A stretch of DNA of 64,000 nucleotides from Paracoccaceae bacterium (lineage in GTDB: Bacteria; Pseudomonadota; Alphaproteobacteria; Rhodobacterales; Rhodobacteraceae). The number at the start of each line of letters is the position of its first letter. Position 1 is the first letter of the stretch. The notes under the pieces are model-generated. The model saw only the letters and a program-made list of their open reading frames with translations. It did no database searches and was not told the origin of the DNA. The position numbers and the translations under genes were made by a program. The stretch spans positions 525,001 through 589,000 of the forward strand of contig JACKKJ010000002.1 of the NCBI GenBank assembly GCA_024236495.1, written 5' to 3'. This document shows, one piece after another, positions 36,893 through 46,801 of the stretch.

Positions 36893-39130
36893 ATGGGACC
36901 AGACATCCCCGATCAATTCGAAGCGGCGCGGGCGACTGAAGAATTTCGCAATACGCCCGACGGGCTGTTCCTGCGGTACTGCCGGGGCCGGCTGCGCAGC
37001 CTGGCACAACGCCAGATCCTGACCCTGACGGGCGGACTTGCGATCGCGGCGCTTGCCGACGGGGCGGCGGCCATCGCCGTCATCGCGATCGTCATGATCG
37101 GCGAAGGCGTCGATTGCCTGGTCTTGCGCGAAATCCTGCGGCGCACGCCAATCGGGCCCGTCACCCGCGGCGCGCGGATCTTCGCGACCGCGACCGCCGC
37201 GTTCCAGGCGCTGACGATCGTGGCCGCGGCGTGTCTGACCCTTCGGTCCGCCGAGGGGTCAACCGCCGATTTCTTCGTCGCGGCCTTCCTGGCCTCGGCG
37301 GTCATCAACGCGGGGCTCTCGCTTCCCCACAGCCCGGCGACCGGGATCGCGCGGGTCGCGATCCACATGTCGGCACTTCTGGCGCTTTCGGTGCGCAACC
37401 TCGTTCCGCTGCTGTCCGAAACCGGGGTTTCCGGCCGCCACGGCTACGACCTGGTGGGCATCGCCGTACTGATGATCATGGCGACCGGCTTCCTGTCCTT
37501 CGTGCGCGGCGCGCACCGGCGCCAGATTGACTACGAACACGCGCTCATCGACGAAAAGGCGCGCCTGCAGACGCAGGAGGCACGGGCAAGGCAGCTCGCG
37601 CTGGTGGCGGAACACGCCAACGACAGCGTCGTGATCACCCGCGGCGACGGACGGATCATCTGGGTCAACGAGACTTTCACCCGGATCACCGGCTATAGCG
37701 CGGCCGAGGCGATCGGAAGCGTTCCCGCCGATCTGCTGAACGCCCCGCAAACCGACCCGGCGACCGCGCGGCGCCTGGCCGAAGCACACCGGGACAAGCG
37801 GCCGCTCCGGACCGAGGTGCTGAATCGGCGCAAGGATGGCAGCGTGATCTGGATGGAAACCAGCCTGACGCCCATCTTCGGGGCGGACGGACGCCATACC
37901 ATGACGATCGCGGTCGAACGCGACATTTCGTCGATGAAGGAGAGGGAGGCGGAGCTGGCGCGCGCACGTCAGGCGGCAGAAGACGCCGGCAACGCCAAGG
38001 CGCGATTCCTCGCAACCATGAGCCATGAGATCCGGACACCGATGAACGGCGTCATCGGCATGGCGGAACTGCTGCGCGACGGTCCGTTGACACCCGAACA
38101 GATGCATGCCGCCGATACGATCATCGACTCCGGCCGCGCTCTGCTGGCGATCATCAACGACATCCTCGACCTTGCCCGGCTGCAGTCGGGCAAGCCGACG
38201 CTGCGCGCGCTGCCGTTTTCGGTCACCGCCTGCATCGCCGGCGTGGTTGACCTGATGCGCCCGCTGGCCCGCGAAAAGGGGATCGCGCTTTGCGCCGAGC
38301 TCGTTCCCAGCGTCGTACCCGTTGTCGGCGATGACGGGCGCCTGAGGCAGGTCCTGGTGAACCTTGTCGGCAACGCGATCAAGTTCACCGACGCGGGCCG
38401 GGTGACAGTGCGCCTGCGGGCACGCCGCAGTGGCGGGACAGTAAAGCTTGCCATCGTCGTGGCGGATACCGGAATCGGCATCCCCGAAAACCGGCAGGAA
38501 CAGATCTTCGACAGCTTCACCCAGGCGGACGGCGACATCACCCGACGCTTTGGCGGCACGGGCCTTGGCCTGACCATATCGCGGTTGCTTGCGCAGGAGA
38601 TGGGCGGCGGAATTTCCCTACGGTCACGCGCAGGCGCGGGGTCGGTTTTCCGGCTCGCCCTTTCGCTGCCGGTGGCCGAGATCTTGCCCGCAGCCCCTGC
38701 GCCGACCCAGGGGCCACTGCCCACTGCGACCGCGCAGGGGCTGCGGGTTCTGGTGGCCGAGGATAACGCGACGAACCGGCTGATCGTCGGCCGAATGCTT
38801 GAGGCCACCGGCGCCGTTGTGACGTTCGCGGAAGACGGGCAGGCCGCTGTCGCCAGCGCCGGCAGTTGGCAACCGGACGTGATCTTCATGGACCTGTCGA
38901 TGCCCGGCATGGGCGGGCTGGAGGCGACACGGCGGATCCGCGCCAGCGAACGGGCCGCGGCACGCAAGCCCGCCTATGTCGTCGCGCTGACCGCAAATGC
39001 CTTCGACGAGGATCGCCGCGCCTGCGCTGCAGGTGGATTCGACGCTTTCCTGCCGAAACCTCTGAACAGGGCAGAGCTGCTGGCCTGCCTCACGGGTCCC
39101 CGGCAGTCTCCCGCGGCAAACGGGCTTTGA
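36893..39130 (+). CDS. membrane-bound hybrid sensor histidine kinase (PAS, HisKA, HATPase, REC)
   Basis: This protein of about 745 aa has hydrophobic helices in the N-terminal 210 residues (about 41-70, 105-125, 130-160, 187-205). They are followed by a PAS domain with a PAC motif (about 235-350; ITGYSAAEAIG), HisKA with H378 ([11 protein letters not shown]), HATPase (NLVGNAIKFTDAG, DTGIGIP, GTGLGLTI) and a C-terminal receiver (VAEDNATNR; phospho-Asp in FMDLSMPGMGG). The start is uncertain: ATG 36893 has AGG at the right distance, and ATG 36887 and TTG 36848 are in frame. No regulator gene is adjacent. It sits between the two NAD-salvage genes, so a link to that pathway is possible but unproven. 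Confidence 0.9.
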   Translation: MGPDIPDQFEAARATEEFRNTPDGLFLRYCRGRLRSLAQRQILTLTGGLAIAALADGAAAIAVIAIVMIGEGVDCLVLREILRRTPIGPVTRGARIFATATAAFQALTIVAAACLTLRSAEGSTADFFVAAFLASAVINAGLSLPHSPATGIARVAIHMSALLALSVRNLVPLLSETGVSGRHGYDLVGIAVLMIMATGFLSFVRGAHRRQIDYEHALIDEKARLQTQEARARQLALVAEHANDSVVITRGDGRIIWVNETFTRITGYSAAEAIGSVPADLLNAPQTDPATARRLAEAHRDKRPLRTEVLNRRKDGSVIWMETSLTPIFGADGRHTMTIAVERDISSMKEREAELARARQAAEDAGNAKARFLATMSHEIRTPMNGVIGMAELLRDGPLTPEQMHAADTIIDSGRALLAIINDILDLARLQSGKPTLRALPFSVTACIAGVVDLMRPLAREKGIALCAELVPSVVPVVGDDGRLRQVLVNLVGNAIKFTDAGRVTVRLRARRSGGTVKLAIVVADTGIGIPENRQEQIFDSFTQADGDITRRFGGTGLGLTISRLLAQEMGGGISLRSRAGAGSVFRLALSLPVAEILPAAPAPTQGPLPTATAQGLRVLVAEDNATNRLIVGRMLEATGAVVTFAEDGQAAVASAGSWQPDVIFMDLSMPGMGGLEATRRIRASERAAARKPAYVVALTANAFDEDRRACAAGGFDAFLPKPLNRAELLACLTGPRQSPAANGL

Positions 39131-39175
39131 CCCGGTCCCGCGCGTGCCGTAAGAGGCGGAGATGGGGGGCGCCAC

Positions 39176-40468
39176 ATGGTCGATATCGCCACAAGGGTCT
39201 ATAATCACAACTGGAAGATCGACCCGATCGTCCGGTCGCTGATCGACACCGATTTCTACAAGCTGCTGATGTGCCAGTCGATCCTGCGCAACCGGCCCGA
39301 CACGCATGTGACCTTCAGCCTGATCAACCGCACCACGCGTATCCCCCTTGCCCGCCTGATCGACGAGGGCGAGTTGCGCGAACAGCTTGACCACGTCCGC
39401 TCTCTCTCGCTTTCACGGGGGGAAGGAACCTGGCTGCGTGGCAACACGTTCTACGGCAAGCGACAGATGTTTTCCCCAGACTTCATGGAATGGTTCGAGG
39501 CGCTTCGGCTGCCGCCCTACCACCTGGAACGCGTCGGCGACCAGTACGAACTGACCTTCGAGGGCAAGTGGCCGGAGGTCATGCTCTGGGAAATCCCGGC
39601 CCTCGCCGTGCTGATGGAACTGCGGTCACGCGCCGTTCTGGCCACGATGGGCAAGTTCGAGCTGCAGGTGCTTTATGCCCGCGCCATGACCCGGCTTTGG
39701 GAAAAGATCGAACGGCTGCGGCGCATCAACGGGCTGAAGATCGCCGATTTCGGCACCCGCCGCAGGCATTCCTTCTTGTGGCAGGACTGGTGCGTCCAGG
39801 CGATGATAGAGGGGCTGGGCGACGCCTTCATCGGCACCTCGAACTGCCGCATCGCGATGCGCCGCGACATCGAGGCGATCGGCACCAATGCCCATGAGCT
39901 GCCAATGGTCTACGCGGCGCTGGCCGACACCGACGAAGACCTGCGCCAGGCCCCCTACCGCGTCCTTGCGGACTGGCACGAGGAACACGAGGGGAACCTG
40001 CGCATCATCCTTCCCGACACCTACGGGACCGAAGGCTTCCTCGAACACGCGCCGGACTGGCTGGCACGCTGGACCGGTATCCGCATCGATTCCGGCGATC
40101 CCGCGACCGGGGCGGAAACCGCGATCGCCTGGTGGAAATCGCGCGGCGAAGACCCGCGCGACAAGCTTGTCATCTTTTCCGACGGGCTAGACACCGACAA
40201 GATCGAGGAACTGCACGCGCGGTTCGTCGGTCGGGTCAAGGTGTCGTTCGGCTGGGGAACGCTTCTTACGAACGACTTCCGGGGTCTGGTGCAGAACGAC
40301 GGGCTGTCGCCGTTCAGCCTGGTCTGCAAGGCCGTCAGCGCCGAGGGCCGGCCGACCGTCAAGCTGTCGGACAACCCCAACAAGGCGATGGGCCCGCAGT
40401 CGGAGATCGACCGCTACAAACGCGTCTTCGACGTCGGCGATCAGCAGGCAAGGGCGGTAATCGTCTGA
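39176..40468 (+). CDS. pncB: PncB, nicotinate phosphoribosyltransferase
   Basis: PncB converts nicotinate and PRPP to nicotinate mononucleotide. The 430-aa protein is full length: N-terminal LIDTDFYKLLMCQSI, the FGTRRRHSFLWQ active-site region, and DSGDPATGAETAIAWW with SDGLDTDKIEEL of the phosphate-binding barrel. GGGGGGCGCC precedes the ATG. It lies 45 bp behind the hybrid kinase on the same strand and completes the salvage route begun by pncA. Confidence 0.96.
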   Translation: MVDIATRVYNHNWKIDPIVRSLIDTDFYKLLMCQSILRNRPDTHVTFSLINRTTRIPLARLIDEGELREQLDHVRSLSLSRGEGTWLRGNTFYGKRQMFSPDFMEWFEALRLPPYHLERVGDQYELTFEGKWPEVMLWEIPALAVLMELRSRAVLATMGKFELQVLYARAMTRLWEKIERLRRINGLKIADFGTRRRHSFLWQDWCVQAMIEGLGDAFIGTSNCRIAMRRDIEAIGTNAHELPMVYAALADTDEDLRQAPYRVLADWHEEHEGNLRIILPDTYGTEGFLEHAPDWLARWTGIRIDSGDPATGAETAIAWWKSRGEDPRDKLVIFSDGLDTDKIEELHARFVGRVKVSFGWGTLLTNDFRGLVQNDGLSPFSLVCKAVSAEGRPTVKLSDNPNKAMGPQSEIDRYKRVFDVGDQQARAVIV

Positions 40469-40471
40469 CGC

Positions 40472-40582
40472 TCAGGCCTTGCGAAAGGCAACGACAAAGC
40501 CGTGTGCGCCCGCGTGCGGACCCTCTGCACCGGCCCGTAAAAGGCGATGTCCAGGTCGAAGTCCCTCCCGGTCATGCCCCAT
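40472..40582 (-). pseudogene. possible 3' remnant of a lost gene
   Basis: On the minus strand a 36-codon frame ends GAHGFVVAFRKA followed by TGA, 4 bp from the convergent pncB stop. The ending resembles the C-terminus of small-molecule methyltransferases, while the upstream part lacks any domain. It may be a decayed tail or a chance ORF. The remaining bases up to 40650 show no gene. Confidence 0.25.
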
Positions 40583-40650
40583 GCGGCCACCGCGGGCGGG
40601 CCGCGTCAAGCGGCCTTGCGAACCGGGCGCGTCCACGGGATAACCGGATC

Positions 40651-41508
40651 ATGAACACGACACTTCTTTCGGTCGGCCATGGCTATTCCGCCGCCGCGCT
40701 TGCGCGCCGCCTGGGCGGCTGGCGCATCATCGGAACCACGCGGCGCGCCGAAAAGGCCGAACGGCTGCGCGCGGCGGGAACCGAGCCGATGATCTGGCCC
40801 GGCGAAGACCTGCGCCCGGCCATCGCGGCGGCCAGCCACCTGCTGATATCGGTCGCGCCCGACGAGACGGGCGACCCGGTCCTGCGCGACCTGGCCGACG
40901 CGATCGGCGATGCTGCCCCGCAGCTGCGCTGGGTCGGCTATCTTTCGACCACCGGCGTCTATGGCGATCACGCGGGCGGCTGGGTCGACGAGACGACCGC
41001 GCTGACCCCCTCGACCCGGCGCGGCAGGGCGCGCGTCCTGGCCGAAAGCCAGTGGCAGGCATTGGCGGATCGCACCGGCCTTCCCCTCCATATCTTCCGG
41101 CTTGCCGGGATCTACGGCCCGGGGCGCGGCCCGTTCGAAAAGGTGAAGAACGGCACCGCACGGCGCATCATCCGCGAGAACCAGTTCTTCAGCCGCATCC
41201 ACGTGGACGATATCGCCGCCGTTCTGGCCGCATCGATCGCACACCCCGATCCGGGCGCGATCTACAACGTCGCCGACGACGACCCGGCCCCGCCCGAGGA
41301 CGTCCTGACCGAGGCGGCACGGCTTCTTGGCCTGCCGCCGCCGCCCGAAGTTGCCTTCGAGGCGGCCGACATGACGCCGCTTGCCCGCAGCTTCTACGCC
41401 GAATCGAAACGTGTCAGGAACGACCGGATCAAGCGCGACCTTGGGGTCGAACTTGCCTATCCTGACTACCGCGCGGGGTTGGCGGCGCTTCTGGCCGCAG
41501 AGGGCTAG
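40651..41508 (+). CDS. NAD(P)-dependent epimerase/dehydratase-like protein (YeeZ type)
   Basis: This 285-aa extended SDR-like protein has an atypical nucleotide loop ([17 protein letters not shown]), [17 protein letters not shown] (the catalytic Ser/Thr-Tyr region) and [11 protein letters not shown]. This fits the YeeZ/epimerase subfamily of unknown substrate. The start is at ATG 40651. The stop overlaps the convergent dxs stop (CTAG at 41505-41508). Confidence 0.87.
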   Translation: MNTTLLSVGHGYSAAALARRLGGWRIIGTTRRAEKAERLRAAGTEPMIWPGEDLRPAIAAASHLLISVAPDETGDPVLRDLADAIGDAAPQLRWVGYLSTTGVYGDHAGGWVDETTALTPSTRRGRARVLAESQWQALADRTGLPLHIFRLAGIYGPGRGPFEKVKNGTARRIIRENQFFSRIHVDDIAAVLAASIAHPDPGAIYNVADDDPAPPEDVLTEAARLLGLPPPPEVAFEAADMTPLARSFYAESKRVRNDRIKRDLGVELAYPDYRAGLAALLAAEG

Positions 41509-43421
41509 GCGCGTCTGGCACCGACGCGCGCGATGCCCAGCACCTCAAGCACCTTCGCCTCGATCTCGGGCGCGTTCATGCCGGCGGTGGCGTACATGTC
41601 CTCGGGGCTCGACTGGTCGATGAAGGTGTCCGGCAGGACCATGGACCGGAACTTGATCCCGCGGTCGAAGACGCCGGCCTCGGCCAGAAGCTGCGCGACA
41701 TGCGATCCGAAGCCGCCGATGGCGCCTTCCTCGATGGTGATGATCGCCTCGTGGTCCGCCGCCAGCCTCAGGATCAGGTCGCGGTCCAGGGGCTTGGCAA
41801 AGCGCGCGTCCGCCACGGTTGGCGCAAGGCCCCGCGCCGCCAGCGCCTCCCGCGCCTTCAGAACCTCCGCCAGCCGCGTGCCGAAGGACAGGATCGCCAC
41901 CCGGCCGCCCTCGGCGACGATGCGGCCCTTGCCGATCTCAAGGGGCGTGCCGCGTTCGGGCATGTCCACCCCGACGCCCTCGCCACGCGGGAACCGGAAG
42001 GCCGATGGCCGGTCGTCCAGTGCGGCAGCGGTCGCGACCATATGCACCAGTTCCGCCTCGTCCGCCGCAGCCATGACGACAAACCCGGGCAGGTTGGCCA
42101 GAAAGGCGATGTCGAAGGCGCCGGCATGGGTTGCCCCGTCCGCACCCACCAGCCCCGCCCGGTCGATCGGAAAGCGCACCGGAAGCCGCTGGATCGCGAC
42201 GTCATGCACGACCTGGTCGTAACCGCGCTGAAGGAAAGTCGAATAAAGCGCGCAGAATGGCTTCAGCCCAGCCGCCGCAAGCCCGGCCGCGAAAGTGACC
42301 GCGTGCTGCTCGGCGATCCCCACGTCGAAGCAGCGCCTGGGAAACCGTTCGGAGAAGAGGTTCAGCCCGGTCCCGTCGGGCATCGCGGCAGTGATCGCCA
42401 CGATCTTGTCGTCTGCTTCCGCCTCCCGAATCAGGCTTTGCGCGAAAACCTTGGTGTAGGCGGGCGCATTCGTTGGCGCCTTTTTCTGTTCGCCGGTCAG
42501 CACGTCGAACTTGCCCGTCGCATGCCCCCTGTCGGCCGCGCGTTCCGCCGGGGCATAGCCCTTGCCCTTCTTCGTCAGCACATGGATCAGCATCGGCCCG
42601 GTCGCCCGGGCATGGACGGTGCGCAGGACGGTCAGAAGCTGGTCCATGTCGTGCCCGTCGATCGGGCCGACATAGGAAAACCCAAGCTCCTCGAACAAGG
42701 TGCCGCCGACGGTCATGCCCTTGAGCATTTCCTTGGCCCGCCGCGCGCCTTCCTGGAAGGGTTCGGGCAGCAGGCTGATCGCGCCCTTCGCCGCGGCCTT
42801 CAGTTCCTGGAACGGCGCCCCGGCATACAGGCGCGAAAGATAGGCCGACATCGCGCCCACCGGCGGCGCGATCGACATTTCGTTGTCGTTGAGGATGACG
42901 AACAGCCGCTTGCCAAGATGGCCTGCGTTGTTCATCGCCTCATAGGCCATGCCCGCGCTCATCGACCCGTCGCCGATCACGGCGACCGCGTCCCCGGCGT
43001 CGCCGCCAAGGTCGCGCGCGACGGCAAAGCCCAGCGCCGCCGAAATGGAGGTAGAGGAATGCGCCGCACCGAACGGGTCATATGGGCTTTCGGACCGCTT
43101 GGTGAAGCCCGACAACCCGTCCCTTTGCCGCAGCGTGCGGATACGGTCGCGCCGGCCGGTCAGGATCTTGTGCGGATAGCACTGGTGGCCCACGTCCCAG
43201 ATGATCTTGTCGCGCGGCGCATCGAAGACCGCGTGCAGGGCCACGGTCAGCTCCACCACGCCTAGCCCCGCGCCCAGGTGTCCGCCGGTCACCGAAACGG
43301 CGCTGATCGTTTCGGCACGCAATTCGTCGGCAAGCTGGCGCAGCTCGCGGTCCGACAGACGTTTCATGTCGGCGGGGACCTGAACGCGGTCCAGTACGGG
43401 TGTGATCGGTCTGTCGCTCAT
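41505..43421 (-). CDS. dxs: Dxs, 1-deoxy-D-xylulose-5-phosphate synthase
   Basis: Dxs is the thiamine-diphosphate enzyme that joins pyruvate and glyceraldehyde-3-phosphate, the first and usually limiting step of the MEP isoprenoid pathway. The 638-aa protein shows [15 protein letters not shown], the ThDP motif [16 protein letters not shown], and the transketolase pyrimidine domain ([19 protein letters not shown]). It is the last gene of the run HDAC-like, xseB, ispA, dxs, 13 bp after ispA. Confidence 0.97.
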   Translation of the reverse strand: MSDRPITPVLDRVQVPADMKRLSDRELRQLADELRAETISAVSVTGGHLGAGLGVVELTVALHAVFDAPRDKIIWDVGHQCYPHKILTGRRDRIRTLRQRDGLSGFTKRSESPYDPFGAAHSSTSISAALGFAVARDLGGDAGDAVAVIGDGSMSAGMAYEAMNNAGHLGKRLFVILNDNEMSIAPPVGAMSAYLSRLYAGAPFQELKAAAKGAISLLPEPFQEGARRAKEMLKGMTVGGTLFEELGFSYVGPIDGHDMDQLLTVLRTVHARATGPMLIHVLTKKGKGYAPAERAADRGHATGKFDVLTGEQKKAPTNAPAYTKVFAQSLIREAEADDKIVAITAAMPDGTGLNLFSERFPRRCFDVGIAEQHAVTFAAGLAAAGLKPFCALYSTFLQRGYDQVVHDVAIQRLPVRFPIDRAGLVGADGATHAGAFDIAFLANLPGFVVMAAADEAELVHMVATAAALDDRPSAFRFPRGEGVGVDMPERGTPLEIGKGRIVAEGGRVAILSFGTRLAEVLKAREALAARGLAPTVADARFAKPLDRDLILRLAADHEAIITIEEGAIGGFGSHVAQLLAEAGVFDRGIKFRSMVLPDTFIDQSSPEDMYATAGMNAPEIEAKVLEVLGIARVGARRA

Positions 43422-43434
43422 CGGCGTCCCAGGG

Positions 43435-44301
43435 CTACATCTCGCGCGAGATAACGAAGCGCGCCGCCTCTCTCAAGTTCTCCGCTGTCGCACCATAGGG
43501 TAAAAGTGCGGTTTCCGCCTCTTCAATCAGGGCGCGCGCGCGCGTTTTTGCGCCCTCCAGCCCCAAAAGCGAGACAAAGGTGGCCTTGCCGGCCCCGGCA
43601 TCCTTGCCCAGCCGCTTGCCCGCCTTGGCCGGATCGCCTTCGACATCCAGGATGTCGTCGGCGATCTGGAACGCGAGGCCCAGTGCCCGCGCGTAAGCCG
43701 CAAGCGGCGCCCGGTCCACCCCGGCAAGAATCGCGCCCGCCTCTGCCGAGAAGGATATCAGCGCGCCGGTCTTGCCAGCCTGAAGCGCGGTAATCTCGGC
43801 CAGGGTCAGGGGCGCGGCCGCCGTTTCGGCTGCGATGTCCAGGGCCTGCCCAAGGACCATGCCCTCGGCCCCCGAGGCCTGGGCCAGCGCCCGAACCAGA
43901 TCCAGCCGCCGTTCCGCCGCGCCCAGCGACGGGTCGCAGCACAATTCGAACGCCAGCGTCTGCAGCGCGTCGCCCGCCAAGACCGCCGTTGCCTCGTCCC
44001 ATTTCACATGCACCGTGGGTTGCCCCCGGCGAAGATCGTCATCGTCCATGCAGGGCAGGTCGTCATGGATCAGCGAATAGGCATGCAGCGCCTCGACCGC
44101 CGCCGCCGCGGGCAGGGCACCCGTCGCCGGAATGCCGAACAACGCCGCCCCCTCGACGACAAGGAAGGCCCGAAGCCGCTTGCCGCCTTGCAGCGCATAG
44201 CGCATCGCCTGCACAACGGGAATCTCGGCCCGGTCCGCCAGTGCCGAATCCAGCCTGGCCTGCACCGCCGCCTGCACGTCTTTCAAACGGTCGGAAAACA
44301 C
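43435..44301 (-). CDS. ispA: IspA, (2E,6E)-farnesyl diphosphate synthase
   Basis: IspA condenses IPP with DMAPP/GPP to farnesyl diphosphate, feeding undecaprenol, quinones and carotenoids. The 288-aa protein has the first Asp-rich motif [18 protein letters not shown] and the second in [12 protein letters not shown], plus GGKRLR and the KTGALI segment. The start is a GTG at 44301, directly after the xseB TGA (TGAGTG), so translation is coupled. Neighbour dxs works in the same pathway. Confidence 0.95.
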   Translation of the reverse strand: MFSDRLKDVQAAVQARLDSALADRAEIPVVQAMRYALQGGKRLRAFLVVEGAALFGIPATGALPAAAAVEALHAYSLIHDDLPCMDDDDLRRGQPTVHVKWDEATAVLAGDALQTLAFELCCDPSLGAAERRLDLVRALAQASGAEGMVLGQALDIAAETAAAPLTLAEITALQAGKTGALISFSAEAGAILAGVDRAPLAAYARALGLAFQIADDILDVEGDPAKAGKRLGKDAGAGKATFVSLLGLEGAKTRARALIEEAETALLPYGATAENLREAARFVISREM

Positions 44302-44535
44302 TCAAAGCCCTTCGGCGGGGGCCGTTCCAGCGGGCTGGCCGGCGGCAAGGGTGATCTTCTCGACCTTTTCCTCCGCCTCTTTGAGCTTCTGTTCGCAATG
44401 CGCCTTCAGCGCCGCGCCACGTTCATAAAGCGCGATGGACTTCTCCAGCTCGACATTCCCGGATTCCAGCGACCGGACCACGTCCTCCAGCGCCTTCATC
44501 GCCTCTTCGAAACTCATCGCGGCAATCTCGCTCAT
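44302..44535 (-). CDS. xseB: XseB, exodeoxyribonuclease VII small subunit
   Basis: This 77-aa helical subunit of ExoVII contains SFEEAMKALEDVVRSLESGN and LEKSIALYERGAALKAHCEQKL, the standard XseB core. It overlaps the upstream HDAC-like gene by 4 bp (ATGA) and abuts the ispA GTG. Linkage of xseB to ispA-dxs is common in proteobacteria. Confidence 0.95.
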   Translation of the reverse strand: MSEIAAMSFEEAMKALEDVVRSLESGNVELEKSIALYERGAALKAHCEQKLKEAEEKVEKITLAAGQPAGTAPAEGL

Positions 44536-45461
44536 CCGTCCCGCTCCATCAGAACCCGCACATGCGCCGCGACAGAGGCCGCGAGCGCGGGCAGATCATA
44601 GCCCCCCTCCAGCGACGATACCACCCGCCCGCCGCAGCAATCGTCGGCGGTATCGCAGATCGCATGGGTGATCCAGGCAAAGTCCGCCTCGCTCCAGTTC
44701 AGTCCGGCCAGCGGATCGTCGCGGTGGGCGTCGAACCCCGCCGAGACAAGGATCAGCTCCGGCGCGAAGGCGCGCACACGCTCCAGCGCAGCTTCCCAAT
44801 GTCCGCGCATCTCGCGCCCGTCCGATCCCGGCGGCAGCGGCAGGTTGAGTACCTGCCCGTGCGCGCCCCTTTCGCCGGCGCTGCCGGTGCCGGGATAAAG
44901 CGGCATCTGGTGGGACGACACGAACATCGCGCGCGGTTCGTCCCACAGAAGATCCTGCGTGCCGTTGCCGTGGTGAACGTCGAAATCGAGAACCGCGACA
45001 CGCGGCAAGGCATGGACCTCAAGCGCGTATCTGGCTGAAACAGAGACTGTTCCGAACAGGCAAAATCCCATCGCCGTCGCGGTTTCCGCATGATGCCCTG
45101 GCGGTCGCATCGCGACGAAGGCGGTCCTGGCCTCGCCCGCAAGCACTGAGTCAACCGCGGCATTCAATCCGCCGATGGCACGCAGCGCCGCCTCGTACGA
45201 TCCCGGCGCCATGAATGTGTCGCCATCAAGCTGCGCCCAACCCACGGCGGGCCGCGCGGCTTTCACCCGTTCCAGATAGGCCCCGGGGTGGCAGCGCAGC
45301 ACCTCCGCCTCTGCCGCAAGCGGTGCGACACGCCGGTCGAGCGTGTCGAAATCCGGATGCCGAAGCGCGGCATAGATCGCCTCTAGCCGCGCGACCTGTT
45401 CGGGATGCCCCGGCGGTGTGACATGGGCCAGCCCCGAGTCGTGCGTCAGAAAGATCGTCAT
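44532..45461 (-). CDS. histone-deacetylase-family amidohydrolase
   Basis: This 309-aa zinc-dependent deacylase of the arginase/HDAC fold shows RPPGHHAETATAMGFC, the metal ligands in AVLDFDVHHGNGTQDLL and SAGFDAHRDDPLAGL, and the active-site loop SLEGGYDLPAL. Bacterial members act on acetylpolyamines or other amides (acetoin utilisation-type, AphA-like); the substrate is not evident. It is the first gene of the operon running into xseB, ispA and dxs. Confidence 0.92.
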   Translation of the reverse strand: MTIFLTHDSGLAHVTPPGHPEQVARLEAIYAALRHPDFDTLDRRVAPLAAEAEVLRCHPGAYLERVKAARPAVGWAQLDGDTFMAPGSYEAALRAIGGLNAAVDSVLAGEARTAFVAMRPPGHHAETATAMGFCLFGTVSVSARYALEVHALPRVAVLDFDVHHGNGTQDLLWDEPRAMFVSSHQMPLYPGTGSAGERGAHGQVLNLPLPPGSDGREMRGHWEAALERVRAFAPELILVSAGFDAHRDDPLAGLNWSEADFAWITHAICDTADDCCGGRVVSSLEGGYDLPALAASVAAHVRVLMERDG

Positions 45462-45522
45462 CGCGGCGCCCTTTCAGTCTGGTCGCAAATACTCCCGCCG
45501 GAGGCTCCCGGCGGCGCCGGCC

Positions 45523-46233
45523 TCACTCCGGCGCCAGCATGTAGCCCGCGCCCCGCACCGTCTGAAGATAGCGCGGTTGCTTGGGATCGACCTCGAACTT
45601 GCGGCGGAGCCGGGTGATCTGGACATCGACGGCGCGTTCCTGCGCGCCGCCGTCCGGTCCGCCCCGACCCAGGTCCTCGACCAGCTTCGCGCGGCTTATC
45701 GGCTCGCCGGGCTGGGCTGCGAAGATCCGCATCAACGCCGCCTCGGTCGCGGTCAGCCGCACCGGCGCCTCGCCCTTCCACATTTCGCCCCGATCGATGT
45801 CGTAGCGCACGGTCCCGAGATGCAGCACCTTGGGCGCCTTGTCCGCGAGCGACGGCGCGGGCGCGCGGCGCAGGATGGCATTGATCCTGAGCAGGAGCTC
45901 CCTGGGCTCAAAGGGCTTGGTCAGGTAGTCATCCGCCCCGGCCTCCAGCCCCGCGATGCGGTCGGCGGTTTCCCCCTTCGCGGTCAAAAGAAGGATCGGC
46001 GTGTCCATGCTGGTGCGCAGGTCGCGGGTAAGGCTGACGCCATCCTCGCCGGGCATCATCACGTCCATCACGATCAGGTCGAACTCCAGCCCCGCCAGCA
46101 GGCGGCGCGCATGGGCGCCGTCGCGTGCCGCCGTCACCCAGAACCCGTGCCGCGCCAGGAACTTCTGCAAGAGCCCGCGGATGCGTTCGTCGTCGTCGAC
46201 GATCAGAAGATGGATGTCTGGCTGTTCGCTCAT
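45523..46233 (-). CDS. petR: PetR, OmpR-family response regulator
   Basis: This 236-aa protein has a receiver domain (phospho-Asp in LIVMDVMMPGEDG, LLTAKGE, DYLTKPF) and a winged-helix DNA-binding domain (QERAVDVQITRLRRKFE, YLQTVRGAGYML). Together with the MarR-type gene in front it matches the Rhodobacter petP-petR pair, whose petR was described upstream of the cytochrome bc1 operon and required for growth. No sensor kinase and no fbc/pet structural genes are adjacent here. The ATG overlaps the petP stop (ATGA). Confidence 0.88.
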   Translation of the reverse strand: MSEQPDIHLLIVDDDERIRGLLQKFLARHGFWVTAARDGAHARRLLAGLEFDLIVMDVMMPGEDGVSLTRDLRTSMDTPILLLTAKGETADRIAGLEAGADDYLTKPFEPRELLLRINAILRRAPAPSLADKAPKVLHLGTVRYDIDRGEMWKGEAPVRLTATEAALMRIFAAQPGEPISRAKLVEDLGRGGPDGGAQERAVDVQITRLRRKFEVDPKQPRYLQTVRGAGYMLAPE

Positions 46234-46739
46234 GCCCCGCCGTCCCTCATCATCTGGTAAAAGCGCCGCAGGTCCGGGTCCATCATCGCCTCGAGCACCT
46301 GGCGAAAGCCCGCAACCGCCGCTGGTCCCGCCGCGCGATAGGCGGCGCGCATCCGCGCCCGCTGGGCATCCGACAACTCCCGTTCCAAGGCCGCACCCTT
46401 CTCCGTCAGGAAAAGGTGCCTTTCACGCTTGTCGCGACGACCCACGCGAGATTCCACCAGCCCGTCCTCCACCAGTGTCCGCAGCACCCGGTTGAGCGAT
46501 TGCTTGGTCACGCCCAGAACGCTCAACAACGTGTTGACGGTCAGACCCGGCTGGCGGTTGATGAAATGGATCGCCCGGTGATGGGCGCGGCCATAGGCGT
46601 GGTTCTCGAGGATGCGGTCGGGATCGGCGGTAAAGCCGCGATAGGCGAAGAACATCGCCTCGATTCCCTTGCGCAGCTGTTCGTCCGTCAGGAACAGAAG
46701 GCTTTCGCCCCCCTGCGCCGCACCGCCGACTGCCGACAT
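46230..46739 (-). CDS. petP: PetP, MarR-family transcriptional regulator
   Basis: This 169-aa winged-helix protein has the MarR recognition region GVTKQSLNRVLRTLVEDGLV and the wing RRDKRERHLFLTEKGAAL. It is the partner of petR in Rhodobacterales. The start at 46739 is chosen because GAGGG lies ten bases before it; an ATG six codons upstream lacks this. It is transcribed divergently from ilvE with abutting promoters. Confidence 0.87.
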   Translation of the reverse strand: MSAVGGAAQGGESLLFLTDEQLRKGIEAMFFAYRGFTADPDRILENHAYGRAHHRAIHFINRQPGLTVNTLLSVLGVTKQSLNRVLRTLVEDGLVESRVGRRDKRERHLFLTEKGAALERELSDAQRARMRAAYRAAGPAAVAGFRQVLEAMMDPDLRRFYQMMRDGGA

Positions 46740-46772
46740 GCAATCCCTCAAATTCAATTCCGCGTCGCGCCG

Positions 46773-46801
46773 ATTTTATGTCAGCCTTGTTGACTTTCCA
46801 A
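46773..46801 (-). promoter_or_regulatory. predicted sigma-70 promoter of petP-petR
   Basis: Reading leftward, TTGGAA (46801-46796) and TAAAAT (46778-46773) are separated by exactly 17 nt, about 30 nt before the petP start codon. The -35 box touches the -35 of the opposite promoter. Confidence 0.6.
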
